From positions 1-64,000 of the forward strand of contig ADNK01000698.1 of assembly GCA_000320545.1 (NCBI GenBank): a DNA stretch of 64,000 nucleotides. The letters run 5' to 3'. The notes below the pieces were generated by a model. The model had not been told where the DNA came from. It saw only the letters and a program-made list of their open reading frames with translations, and ran no database searches. The translations under genes were made by a program, and so were the position numbers. The DNA is from Bigelowiella natans CCMP2755. Lineage: Eukaryota > Cercozoa > Chlorarachniophyceae. Below, piece by piece: positions 38,117 through 50,269 of the stretch (position 1 is the stretch's first letter; each line of letters opens with the position of its first letter).

Positions 38117-38278
38117 ATGCGATGGCGTAGTATGTCGTCGTCATTGCTGCTCGTAGCTGTAGGACTAGTTGGCTGTCTGGCTTTGATTTCCTCTGGAAGA
38201 TCAATGTCTCCTCTCTCGCTTGCTGCAGCCCCAAGAATGGCTGCTGTTAGAAATAGAGTTGTTCCGAACTCTGGAAGG
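38117..38278 (+). other. Signal/transit leader exon of CPOX
   Basis: ATG at 38117 starts MRWRSM followed by a 20-residue hydrophobic core, [19 protein letters not shown] and [10 protein letters not shown], and no acidic residues. Upstream in-frame ATGs at 38015 and 38072 would bury the hydrophobic core, so 38117 (or the Met at 38132) is preferred. This is the usual shape of a bipartite leader for a complex plastid. A mitochondrial or ER leader is possible. Confidence 0.6.
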
Positions 38279-39838
38279 GTAAGAATAAGAAGGATCAAAT
38301 ACTGTGGATGTGGCGATTTACATGCATGATGTGTTTGCGTTTTTTATGCACTGTATATGAGACATGTGGTATCGATCGCTCCGTTGCACTAGCCTGTTCA
38401 GCATCGAATGAAACAATGTCCTTCTCCTCTAAAAGTTTGCTGGAGGTCCCTCCTTTCTCACAGCTTCCTCAATAACAGCAGGTACGTTTACCGAACAAAA
38501 TATTTCGCATTCATCCACATACCAACTACCTGGCTATTCTTGCTTATACCTGCCAAATACTTCTAATGAATCGTTCCTGCTCTCTCTCTCTCTCTCTCTC
38601 TCTCCCTCCCTCCCTCCTCTCTCCGAATAAAATATACAGATGGGAAGAAGCAAAGCTCGGCAACTGAATTGACTCCTCATCTGCTTCCTCTCCAAAGCAT
38701 GCGAGCAGCAGCAGTGGAAGCTCCAGTGGAAATTTCGGCTAACAGCCCAGGTTATGCGAATATCTGTAAGTATATATGTACACGCATATGCACCAAGGGG
38801 GAGAGACTGGGTGAGAATAGAGGAAAATTACGTCCGACACACATGATACTTACCACCATCGCTTTCCGCGTCGTATTGCTCTCCCCTGCCCACTCATTCG
38901 TTGTGACGTATCCTTTGCCAGAGGAGCAAGATAAGAGTCTGCTTCCGGATGATGTCGAATTTGGCGACCCAGAGATCCGGTATACTCTCTCAACAATCAT
39001 CACCTGCCTGGGAAACGTCGCACACATACGCATGCACACGTTCATAACACATAAACACACAGCAAACGAGCCGAGCGCATACACCACAACCGACATAACA
39101 GTATTCGCATCATCTCTTACAATGTCTGGCAATGGATCAGAGCAAAGTTTGAGCGAGTTTTGATGAAAGCCCAGGACAACATCTGCAAGTAAGTCGGATT
39201 GAGATGCCAGCAACAGCACCATAGACTCTTTTAAATTTAATCTCGCCATACTCTACTGCTGTCAACCTCTGCGACTTTGCAACGTGAGCTTCGAGTCGGC
39301 ATAGCCGCTAAAATGTTATCTTTCGAAGCGAAAACCAACCAAGCAAGCGAGAGGCTACCGCCATTTCTTAGCTATCCTTCCCGTATGTTCATGATAGTGT
39401 GTTTACCCTCCAGGGCTCTTGAAGAGATGGATGGTGAGGGAAAGTTCCAACAGGACAGGTAATGGAGACAGAGAGCGATAAGAAGACTGTATGGTTCGGG
39501 TGAGTCGTTACTGAAAAGGAGGGGATCGAGAGCTATGAGTCTGCACAATAGGGCACAATACTCCGCGGGTTCACTGATCTTCCTGCTGTGTGCTTCTGCT
39601 ACTGTTGTGTGTTTATCTTTGAATGGCACGTGGATTTTTAGATGGTTGAAGTCCACTGGTGGCGGAGGTAACGTTAGCAACAGCTCCCACGACGGCCATT
39701 TAAAATGAAAACGAGCGCTGTCTCCGCGCTTTCGTACAATGATGAGTTCATCTGGTATTTTTACAGGCCGCTCACGCGTGATGTCCGAGGGGAAGGTTTT
39801 CGAAAAAGCCGGTGAAGCTACAGCTATTACTATCCTTT

Positions 39839-39879
<41 letters not shown>

Positions 39880-42656
39880 ACCAAGCTAGTAGTAGTGCCT
39901 ATCTTGATACTTTTCTCTTCTTAGGCATTAATCTTTCCGTTCTGAAAGGCGCTTTACCATACGAGGTGTGAACTTGTTTTTGGGTTGCCGCACCAGTGCT
40001 AGTTGTGTGTTTATTCATACCCGTCTCTGAATCTCCTCTTTCTCTCTCTCCTTCTCTTTCTCTTTCTCTTTCTACCGTTCCTGATCCTTCGTATTTGTTT
40101 CTGTGTGGGCTTCCCAATTGCCTTAGTTTATTGCTAAGCGCGGCGAGTGCAAAGGCTTCAAAGAAGGTAACGTTTACCAGTTCACAAGACCAAACCTGTT
40201 CATCACACGATTTTGTTTTAAATTCAAACTCATTTTGGCATCTCTCCTTACTCCCTCTAAGGCGAAAGGATACCCTACGTGGGAATGGGCCTCAGCTCTG
40301 TGATTCACGTGCGAATGATGAGTTTACTCGACAACATGATGATGACGATGATGATAATGGTGGCGGTGGCGGCGGTGGTGATAGTGACGGCGATTGTCAT
40401 GAAGAATGGCGACCATTTCCAAGGAGAAAGGGAAGGAGAATGAAGAAGAAGGAGAAGAAGAAGAAAGAGAAGAAGAAGAAGGAGAAGAAGAAGGAGAAGA
40501 CAAATCTTGTGAGAGAAGCAAGAGAACGCACCTATTTTCTAGGGCGCATACATATAGTCACATTGCACATCCAGAGCGCGGATCGCAAATATTAGGCTCT
40601 TCCTTTTGCCTTTACGCACGCATGTTCTAGTTTGAATTGCTTGCTGATGGGTGCCTGCTGCTATTAACAGCCCCGAAATCCATTCGCACCGACGATGCAC
40701 TTCAACTACCGGCTCTTTCAAACCGAGTGCGGCGTGTGGTGGTTTGGAGGAGGCACGGATATTACTCCAAGCTACATCGATAAGGATGACTTGAAGCTCT
40801 TCCACGGTATTCGATCCCAAATTTGCACTGCGCTGGTATTTGACTCTGATAATGTACCCGTGTTTGTTGTGCTTGATTGCCGTTCTTGGTATGTTTCTCT
40901 CGCATAACAAAAGGCACATACAAGGAGGTAACGTTTCTGATAGCGGCAAGCAAATGCCGCGCCACGCAGCACACCGTCCATGCCCTGCTACTGCTGATGA
41001 TATATTCTTGCTGCTGCTAAATGTCTAACAACAAAGAGAATTTAATCCGAAAATCAATGAGTTTCTCCGGTCGACAATCCGCCAAGGGTGGTTGTCGATG
41101 ATGTAGCCATCGTTATGCGGCCTCAGCCCGCCTTGAGCGGATGCCGATTTTGCTGCCTCATCAGGTGTGCGACAAGCATGATCCAGAGTTCTATCCCAAA
41201 TTTAAGAAATGGGCTGATGAGTACTTTGTCATCAAGCACAGGGGAGAAACAAGAGGCCTTGGTCATATGTCCCTCGCACTATTTTTCACCATAACGGCAC
41301 GCATCCGCAATAGAGAACACGAGATGCTGAGAATACCAAAACTGTTGTTTTGCCTTGTGCTATACGGCCTTTTGGTCAGCTACTGCCATGCTAATTGCTG
41401 CATCAACAACTACATTAGGTGGCATTTTCTCGGACGATATGAATGATCGGTGCTATATTTTTCTATATAATATTAATGGTGGTGGTGGTGGTGGTAGCTA
41501 ATGGTGGTGAGAATAAACAGGGAGTCAAGAGAAAATATTCTTTGCCATGATCATATCTTCCATGTCAGCGATCCGGAGAAGCTACTCGAATTCTACACAG
41601 ACTGTGTCAATGTGAGTGATGATACTTGTCTCTCCTGATTGATGCCTTGAAGCCATGCCACATCCCCGTTCCCTATGTAACACCCGCCGTACGAGTGACA
41701 AATCTTTTTGGTTTTCACCTTAATTTAGAGCGTCGTGCCCGCGTACGTTCCTATAGTGAAGAAGCACATGAACGATGAGTTCACCGCTCAGCAAAAGGAG
41801 TGGCAGGGGATGCGGAGAGGCCGGTACAAATGTCGCATCTACCATTTTCTCTCTTAAAAGCAGCTCGCCTCGCTCTAATACAGAATATGTACCAAAACTT
41901 AAGTCCTGAATGTGACCGAGAAAAACGCTATTGAACTGTTGCTTCCACACCTCTCTTCCTCTAATCCCCTCTCCTCCTCCTCTTCTTCCAACTTCTACTT
42001 ATGGTGTCGCAGGTACGTTGAGTTTAATGTAGTGTACGATCGTGGGACTATCTTTGGCTTGAAAATGGTAGAAGTTATAGAGAAATGTTAGTGTTCATAG
42101 GAATAATTCAAATATTTATATGCGGTGTGACGATGTGACGGTGATGATGGAGGATGGAGAAAGAAATCGATTAGGTTAGGGTACTAAATCTTTGGTATGA
42201 CGTAGCAGCAGTATATTGGGTGGTGGTGATATTTGTCTTTCATCCTCCCTTCCCCGCTCAAAATTCTGGAAAGCTCTAACTCAGCCCTTGCTTCTCTTCT
42301 GTCTTTTGCTGTCTGTGTGTGTGTGTGTGTGTGTGTCTCCGTATCGCACGTGCTATTATCAGGGCCTTAACACCGAACGCATTCTGATGTCCCTTCCACT
42401 TCAAGCTAGATGGGAATATGACCACCAGATAGAGCCAGGTAGTATGAAAGGAAGAGGAGGAGCGAGGCGGGGGCACAATTGAGATTTCCATGCTATCACA
42501 GCTGATTTTCTCTATTGATACTAGTTGCCCATATCTAGCATATCCATACACAGAGAGAAGTGTGAGCGTGTATTTGTGTTGTGCTGCCTACCCTTCACAG
42601 GCTCTCCTGAGGCAGACATCATGGATGCTTTCAAGAATCCGAGGGAATGGGTTTAG
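38117..42656 (+). CDS. CPOX: Coproporphyrinogen III oxidase (oxygen-dependent), plastid-type leader
   Basis: Oxidatively decarboxylates coproporphyrinogen III to protoporphyrinogen IX in heme/chlorophyll synthesis. Exon 1 (38117-38278, donor AGG|GTAAGA) encodes a leader with a hydrophobic core ([18 protein letters not shown]) and an Arg/Ala/Pro stretch, fitting a signal plus transit peptide. Later exons read [72 protein letters not shown] and [11 protein letters not shown]. They continue with [32 protein letters not shown], a 14-base micro-exon at 40914-40927 (GTYKE), [62 protein letters not shown], and [17 protein letters not shown] (42363-42438). The last exon is 42601-42656, ending REWV-TAG. 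All phases agree except around 41512-41610, where the usual GGIFFDDL is replaced or frame-shifted. A putative exon at 38402-38481 was not needed. Confidence 0.94.
40437..40500 (+). repeat. (GAA/GGA)n purine tract in CPOX intron
   Basis: About 60 bases of GAA/GGA repeats, preceded by GAT and GGT repeats from 40340, between CPOX exons. Confidence 0.9.
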
Positions 42657-43399
42657 AAACGGATGGGCAGGAGAGAATAATGTCGGTCTAATACGCTCAT
42701 AGTTGAAGCATGCTCATTGCACTCGTTCGCCATGCCACAATGTTGTCTGAATGCACAGTACATAATGCGTGAAAGTGATTGGGAAAAATTAAACATTTCA
42801 TTACATACACCGTCTCATAATAATGCGCGTGGAAAGTGAAGTCTGTCATTGATCATCCTGCGCGCATGCATGCATTGTGGCATGCAACAAATCATGTGGA
42901 CATGTTTGTCACTAGCTCTAGAAGACATGCTAGCATGTGCATGTACGTCTCATGTGTGCTGCACAAAATTGCAAATCCATTTTGGGCAATCGATCTAGCA
43001 ATGGCATGTGCATCTCTAAATCTATGCATCTAACTAGCTAGATGTACCATGATCGAATGCAACACAGCTAGAGATAGGCACACGTACGTGGAAGGCTGAA
43101 AGATGACATGACCATTGGATTCACATCTGAACTTGGTGCAGTAGCGCACCCCCGTTTGCGACAAGCTTGCTAGCTAGAGATGACGATGTGCTCAACGCTC
43201 GCTAGCGCGTGCGATGCAGTCGCGCGTGCACTCGTAGGTCGATCTAGATCGACATGTGACGACATCACATCGCACACGTAAGAACGAGTAACATCGACAA
43301 AATGCTTATCGTGCTAAAGATAAAGGCTCATAGATTTGATGGACCAGAAGCTATCATTCAGGATTTCTCTAGCTCTGCTGTCTGGGTGGTTCCTATTTC
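42657..43399. repeat. Convergent spacer 2: palindrome-rich GCATGC/GCTAGC DNA
   Basis: Tail-to-tail spacer between CPOX and ACBP. From about 42840 to 43280 it is crowded with short palindromes: CGCATGCATGCAT (42864), CATGCTAGCATG (42926-42937), ACTAGCTAGA (43032), CACGTACGTG (43081), GCTAGCTAG (43170), CGATCTAGATCG (43240-43251). A 42784-42826 segment matches the 3' part of the repeat family at 56221-56649. No gene is supported. Confidence 0.85.
42784..42826 (+). repeat. Partial copy of the 56.2-kb repeat family
   Basis: TTAAACATTTCATTACATAC followed by ACCGTCTCATAATAATGC matches copy A of the family at 56270-56303 (TTTAAACATTTCATTACATC, CGTCTCATATATATGC) with a 2-3 base insertion and a few substitutions. 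It sits at the same kind of location, the start of a convergent spacer. Confidence 0.75.
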
Positions 43400-43892
43400 T
43401 TATGCAATTTCGAAGTCCTTGATCTGAGAATTAACCTCTTTCACATAGGCTGCTTCAGCGTCTTCTTTGCTCATTCCTTTGTACGATATACGATATATGG
43501 AAGAATGTTACATCTTAATTTGAAATAAGACACTTCTCTTCTCTTCTTCCCCCCTCTCTCTATTTAAACTTTGTTCATACCCTTGAGCTTTGCCCAGGCA
43601 TCATACTTGGCACGTGCTTCCAGCTGGATTGCCCATGGTTGGGAACCTTTTACATCCCCCTCCTTTACTTGCTTGTAGTGTGCGTAAAGAGCCAATTTCC
43701 TCTCGTTTGGTACTGTCTTCTTTGGCTGGTGCGACTTATCGCTGATGAACTTGACAGCCTCCTCGAATGATTTTAATTCCGATCTAAAGTATATAATTTA
43801 CTGGTTATTTTCGACACGATGCAGAGCAACTCTACGCTGGGCGATGAACGCGTGGTGATTGGGAAGGGGGGTGGGGGAAGCTATTACGCCAT
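43400..43892 (-). CDS. ACBP: Acyl-CoA-binding protein (ACBP/DBI family), 94 aa
   Basis: Binds medium and long-chain acyl-CoA esters in the cytosol and buffers the acyl-CoA pool. Three exons with matching phases: 43888-43892 (only ATGGC, donor GTAATA), 43581-43783 and 43400-43476 (stop TAA 43400-43402). The product is 94 residues, the normal size for the four-helix family. Key family positions are visible: FEEAVKFIS (helix 1), ERKLALYAHYKQVKEGDV (helix 2, the YxxYKQ ligand motif), PWAIQLEARAKYDAWAKLKG (the KWdaWxxlkG motif of helix 3) and SKEDAEAAYVKEV (helix 4). No leader or membrane segment, so a soluble cytosolic form. The start codon sits on a coding exon of just 5 bases; the rest of exon 1 is 5' leader. 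Confidence 0.92.
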
Positions 43893-44461
43893 GTTGTGCT
43901 CGTAAGCTTCGCTTTAGTGCGGAGTATCTTCTAAATATCTCTCTCGAGATTGCTGGGCAAACATTGCCTGCGACAAGCAATTGTTTCACAAAAAGTTAGT
44001 CTAGAAAGGCAGGGATTGCATTGAGATGAAACACAACATCGTGCAAGATGACACGAGACTCAAACTTAACAACAACGAAGACAAAATTTGGAAATAGTAA
44101 CAGGAAAAACGACGAAGACAAATGATAAGTAGCAAAAGAATGAAAAAAGGGCCCAGGTTCAGAAATGTTTCTAAACTGAGTTGCATGAAAGTAGTTGTCG
44201 CAGGTGATAAATCCAACACATTTCGGCCTCCAATATCGAATCTGCCGACAGGCAAATACGACGACCTAAGCAGGCCACGCGCTCGTACCAATCACGAAAT
44301 AGAAATGGGAGGAGCACAATGCACTGGAAGGGGCGGACGACTCAAGGTGGAATCCAAGCTACCTGCGTTCAACGATGTTAAGGGTCGATCAGTGCCGCCT
44401 GGATCCATTGGTACTGCTGCTACTACTATTCCTACTAGATAGACCTTCATGAAGATGACGA
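43893..44461. promoter_or_regulatory. Divergent promoter region, ACBP and SDR genes
   Basis: Head-to-head spacer of 569 bases that must carry both promoters and the ACBP leader. An open frame at 44122-44442 (plus) has no family features and ends before the SDR start. No clear core promoter motif and no palindromic words. Confidence 0.4.
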
Positions 44462-45295
44462 ATGCTTCTTACATTGCCGCATCTTTCCGAAGTTGCCGTG
44501 ACCGGCGCATCAGGATTCATTGGAAGCCACGTCGTGAAAGCGTTGTTGGCAGCTGGATACATCGTGCGAGCCTGCGTTAGAGATGCTGAGAGCAAGGTGA
44601 GTACGAATGCCCTGTGGCAGTAGTTTATAATAGCCATGCTTATTAAACGCATGCAATCCGCAACAGGAAAAGACGGCCCATTTGACTGCGATGAAAATTG
44701 GCAGTGGAGCGAAATTGGAGCTTTTTTCAGCGGACCTATTCAAGTCTGGAAGGTCTGATATTTATAGATGATCGCCCTCTTTTTCACATGCAAAGCTGAC
44801 GCCCCATCCTGCCAAATGTAGCTATGATTCTGCGTTCGATGGAGCTGACGCTGTAATTCACTGCGCGGCTGTCGTTGCCAATAAGAACTCGGTAAGAATT
44901 CACAACTTGAGTATTCATGCATGTTGTCTTGCCATGTTGCTTCAGAAAGGAACAGCGAAGTACAGTCCACATTGTTCTTGGAAGTGTAATTAACGCGTGC
45001 TTGCAAAGGTGAAAGGGGACCCATATGAGGCAATTGTATCGCCTAGTGTAAAAGGTATTTGAGAGACTTAAATTATCGTAATTTATTCATCAAAACGAAC
45101 ATTAATGAATACGTGTGTACGACATGTTGTAGGCACCCAAAATGTAACTACATCGATACACAAGGCAAACTCAGTAAAGCGGGTTATTCACACGAGCTCT
45201 CTTGCTGCTATTCAGGTTGCTGATCATACATACATACACCCAATAAAGTCCCTCTATATTTCACATACCCACATATACACACACATATTTAATAC

Positions 45296-45337
<42 letters not shown>

Positions 45338-46875
45338 TATATGTATATATGGCACAATCTACATATGCGTGTATATATGTGGGTGCGCGAAGTATAAGCC
45401 TCATATCCTAACCCTTCACCTATCAACCAATGTTACCAGACCTACGACAAGGCACCGAACTATTTCTTCTCAGAAAAGGACTGGAATACTTGGTAAATTC
45501 CCCACCGATCATTAGTTTTATGAGTGCCGTCGTTGTCTTGCAACGGCAAAAGCAGCCCAAACGTAACCACAGTCTCTTCACTCTCGCCGTCCGACCCCTC
45601 CCCTTTGTTCCTCGTGTGCTCCAAAGGTCCAACGAGGTCAACCAAGATTACTACGGGCTAGGGAAGACACTCGCCGAGCAAGAGGCCATCAAGATGTCGA
45701 GCGGAAAGTCCTACGACCTAGTTGTCATCAACCCGTGCGTTGTGCTGGGCGAGTGTCTCACCAAAAAGCATACGAAAGCTTCACCAGGTAAACTAGAAGA
45801 AAGTAGAAGTAGTAGTAGGAGGAGGGGGAGAAGGAGGAGGTGATGGAGGAGGAAGAGAGCTTCACTAGCGTTAGCGGGTGAACATCTGCGTGTGTTATTT
45901 GACTAAGAGGTTATGCGTGTTGTTACCCTTTGGCTGTGATCATCCATCCGTATGTTCATTCGTCAGTATTCGTTCGGGAGCTGCTCTATGGCAATAAGCT
46001 TCCGGATACACCTGTCAACTTCGTCGGTAGGACGCAACCAAACAGAATACGCATTGCCTTATGAGAAAGACCACCCGTTACATCTAATCTTGCATTTTGT
46101 CCTCTCCGCGCTGCCCCCCCCCCTCCCTCGCCCGCGGCAGATGTTATCGATGTTGCAACGGCTCATGTGGAAGCTCTCAAGAGACCCGAGGCAGGTTAGC
46201 ATAGCGTGTAAAAGCAAGACTATGCAAAAGCAGGCGGTTGCTGCAGCTACGACGAGTGGGATTGTTGATGTGAGAGAGCTGCGCCCTCGTCGTAGTGTCA
46301 GATGCTGTTACTGATGAACTCCCCCCCCCCCCTGCCGATGTTGCCATCTTTGCAGGATCTAACAGATTCCTTATCTCGGGAGACCACACGTCCCACTTTT
46401 GGCGCTTTGCTAAGCTAGCTCAAAAGCTGGGGAAGCTCTACCCGCAGTACACCTTCAAGGCTAACGTTTACTCTGGCCTCCTCTACAATATTGCTTGGTA
46501 GCTCTTGAATTGCAATCGACAACGAATGCGGAGAGAAAGGAGAGAGAATACATCACGCTATTCAGCCGGTGAATAGATTAGGAATCGAAGCATATGATGG
46601 CTCTGGATGGAAATGACGATGATGACGATGATGACGATGTGGTGATGGTTACGATGTAATTATGGTGGTGGTGATCAAAAGGTATACAACTATGACCGAA
46701 TTCGAGCGTGCAGTCATTCAAACCGACATCAAACTGGACAACACCAAATCAAAGGAGGTTGATGAATAGTACACAGTTTTCCTGATAATGTAGGCGTAGT
46801 TCAGCCGTAGTTATTTATAGTAGTAGGAATGGTGTTAGTAGCTGATCCTGTTGTAGTCGCTAACCAGTCACCAGT

Positions 46876-46911
<36 letters not shown>

Positions 46912-47127
46912 ATAGTAGTAGTAGTAGTAACACAAGGGAGAAGTATATTATGTCGTCCACAACTGTCTCAAACATAACTCTACGAGATCTACGATCGGGT
47001 TGTTACGTGACGTCATTTTTCCTTACAGGTTCTCGGCATTAAGTATGCTGATTTCGATGACACACTGAGAGCTACTATCGACTCTATGGTTACCACCAAT
47101 TTTGTTAAAGTCAAGAGAAAGGAATAG
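44462..47127 (+). CDS. NAD(P)-dependent extended SDR (DFR/CCR-like epimerase/reductase)
   Basis: Twelve phase-consistent exons: 44462-44596, 44667-44752, 44822-44891, 45009-45054, 45133-45215, 45440-45492, 45627-45787, 45967-46026, 46141-46194, 46356-46497, 46682-46757, 47039-47127 (stop TAG). The N-terminal Rossmann motif VAVTGASGFIGSHVVKALLA is TGxxGxxG. DGADAVIHCAAVVA follows the family D-V-H-A pattern. The catalytic Ser region is RVIHTSSLAAI and the catalytic YxxxK is DYYGLGKTLAEQEA, followed by LVVINPCVVLGE. The C-terminal SKEVLGIKYADFDDTLRATI matches the end of dihydroflavonol-reductase/cinnamoyl-CoA-reductase-type enzymes. The substrate cannot be told from sequence. No leader peptide, so probably cytosolic. 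It shares a divergent promoter region with ACBP. Confidence 0.91.
45303..45335 (+). repeat. (AT)n microsatellite in SDR intron
   Basis: About 16 AT units between SDR exons 45133-45215 and 45440-45492. Confidence 0.95.
46876..46930 (+). repeat. (TAG)n array in the last SDR intron
   Basis: About 18 TAG/GTA units in the intron between exons 46682-46757 and 47039-47127. Confidence 0.95.
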
Positions 47128-47985
47128 TCGCGTTGCTTTTTAGTATAATTCTGCATCGTTGAAGATTTAGGATCGCTAGATAGGGCTGTAATATGGTTTA
47201 TTCTAGTAGGCGCCTAAGCGCTTGATAATTACGTACTACATGGCCTTCGCACTGCTCCTGCAGGCATACCGAATCGTGTTAGTGCACGATTGCTTGCATT
47301 TGGCGCGGCATATCCATCCATGCAATATCATCATCATGCACTGAAATCTGACATTTAGTAGCGTTATTTCATATGCACATGTGGCGTGCTAGCGCCATGC
47401 TAGAATGGCACACATCTGGACATGTACAGGTCTAGAGGTGCGCGCAGCAGAACTACTAGACTAGTATATACTGGACAAAGTCGAACCATCGACCTAAAGC
47501 GCGATGTAATATCGATATCAAAAATGTGCTAGTGCGTCATTATAAGGACATGCTTGCATGTATACATGCGCACAGCATGCTAGCATGCAAATGAGCTAGA
47601 GAGGCAAAGCTAGCAAAGGTTGTCATGATAGACATGCAACATTGTATATGCATGATTATGATAGACATGCGGTGTCTCCGGCCGCTCATGCTAGCGTTGT
47701 GCATGCGTCACTTGCTGTGATTATGTAGTGATGGAGAAAGCATGCGCACGCATGTGTGTGTTGTGCACGTCATACACCTTTAGACATGCTAGAATGTACT
47801 TGATGTACGTGCAGCAGTGAAAATGAACACTACCGCATCATACTAGCAAGCATGCATGAAAACAATAGAATCGGACAACAATTGGCATGATAAAAAATTC
47901 AATTGGTCTACTTCTTTCAAATTTGTAAAATGGTGCGAGCAAGAATCACGCTCCTATTCGTGTGTTGTGCGCTGCAAGCAGCGAG
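47128..47985. repeat. Convergent spacer 3: palindrome-rich GCATGC/GCTAGC DNA
   Basis: Tail-to-tail spacer between the SDR and KH genes. From about 47280 to 47870 it is dense in short palindromes: GGCGTGCTAGCGCC (47383), ATGTATACATGC (47557), GCATGCTAGCATGC (47575-47588, a perfect 14-bp palindrome), GACATGC, ACATGT and CACGTC words. No reading frame of interest. Confidence 0.85.
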
Positions 47986-50013
47986 CTACACCCGCTGGCG
48001 TTTGTTAGCCGGCTCAGTCCCAGGAGGGCCTTCAGCATTTCGCGAAGTGCCAGGAGGTGGAGCGGCGGCATCGTTGGGTGCAGTTCCAGGTGGCGGAGCC
48101 AGCCCAGGAGGCCCCTCACCTGATGGAGGGGGGGGGTAGCTTCCACCTCCTTGCTGTGGAGGGTATCCAGGATATTGCTGCTGCTGCTGCTGCTGCGACT
48201 TGCTGTCCCCCCCTGCTGCTCCTCCACTCTGTCCGGGGTATTGCTGGCCGTAAGCAGCAGCAGCTTGATACTGGCCGTATGCTGCATACCCGTAGCCGTA
48301 GCCCTGTTGAGGATATCCTCCGTACCCGCCGCCATATCCATACGCTGCCTGCTGTTGCTGCTGCTGAGGAGCTTGCGGTTGCCCGTTTTGAGCGCCACCT
48401 TTGCCTGATGATGATAAAAACACGATGGTCAGCGATGCTTTCCTGAGCGAGTGATGGCAGCTCTCAGGGTTGATATGCTACTGCTATTTGTGCTTGGGTG
48501 GACAATGTCCATTCTGTCTGTGAGAATTATGCAGCATGTCATTGCAGGGAGCTTCATTTTCAACGCCGACCTCCGTTGGGAGGCTGTCCGCCACTTGCTG
48601 CCTGCTTCCAAGGAAGGAGGGGGGGGAAGGGGATTCAGAAAGGAGGGATTGAGAATAACAACGACGACCAACAATAACAAACAACAGCATGGTTCTCTCT
48701 GTGCTCTGCTGATGGAATGCAGAGGAAGGAAAACGATATATGAGGGAGGGCGATGAGAATCAAATCACCTGCTGAGGAGCACCCCCCTCTTGTCCGCTCG
48801 GCTGACAAATTGATGACCAAGATACATCACAATGAGGATGAAAACAGCACAGCACCAATGCGCATCCCTCACAAGTTAAACGCGAAGTTAAATACGAAAA
48901 GGCGGAGGCGTACTCAAAAACCTCCACCATTCCATTACACCCCTCCTCAAACATATCAAGCTCCCTCCTCCTCCTCTCCCCCCCCCCGTCTCTCTCTCTC
49001 TCTCTCTCTCTCGACCACCTTCTGTGCTTGCTGCTGATACGCTCCACCGTACTGGGGTGGGTAGCCTGGGTAGTAGCCACCTCCTCCCTGTCCATATCCT
49101 CCTCCTGCTGCTGCTGGCCCAGGTGCAGGGTACCCATATCCATAAGGGTTGCCGTACCCGCCGTACGGGTTGTGCGGAGGGAATCCAGTGGGGGGAGCCC
49201 TTTTAAGAAGATACAATTTGCGTTATTAAGTCACAGACCCAGCATCGGCAAGAGCAGTATTAGCAGCAGCAGCAGCAGCAGCAATAACATTACGATTTGG
49301 GCAAATCAAGGGAATCTTCCACCACCACCCCCACTCTCATTTTATATTCCAAACAGACTTGGCGTGATACTTTACCTCATGCCACCGCCTCCGCCTCCTC
49401 CCTGCTGGCCTTGCATAAGCGACTCGATTTCACTCTCTGGAAGAAACAAACAAAGATATCTATTAGCTGCGTCACATTCTGCTCTCGTCACTTTAACCAT
49501 ACGGTTTTATTTGGGGGCGCGAGGGGAGGAGTTATGTCCAAATTTGCTCTTACCAGCATGAGCGACTTGTCTATCTGTACCCGAGAGGCTCACCTGCCAG
49601 CCACAACAAATGCAGTAGTCAGTCGTATTTAGCTACGAGCTGCTGAGCGGGGTCGCGGCATGCACGTATTCATTTTCGTCCCATTCGCGACTCCATTGCG
49701 CACACCATGATGACGATAGCGACTCTGACTACGATGATAAATACTGCGACTGTTGGAGAGACAGCAGCAGCAACAAGCAGGGCCCTTGCATCATTGTTCT
49801 CCTCTCACCTGCCGTGTTGGTGCGTTCGGGTCGGCCTCAGAATCACGGGTCACCTGGGAGAACAGAGAAGAGAGAGAGAAAGAGCAAGAAGCCCAATACG
49901 GTCAGCAAAGAAAGGGGGAGGAGGGGGCGGTTTAACCGAGGACGATAGCGGTGATGATGCGGTGGGGGGTTATAACAGTAAAGAGAGCAATGTTCATGTG
50001 TAGAATAGTATAT

Positions 50014-50089
<76 letters not shown>

Positions 50090-50230
50090 AAGCTAGGCAT
50101 CGTGAGAGAGAGGAGTACGCAGCGGTAGCAGCACCTGAATCCTGCAGCCCGTGTTTGCTTGCAGGTTTCTAATCGTTTCGCCTCCTTTCCCAATCAGAAG
50201 GCCAACCTGTAAGATAGATAGATCATCAAT

Positions 50231-50269
<39 letters not shown>

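Noticed and set aside
38402-38481. Possible second CPOX exon flanked by TGTTCAG and GTACG
   Set aside because: Including it shifts the frame and gives a stop in the next exon; exon 1 joins the 38.65-kb exon in phase without it.
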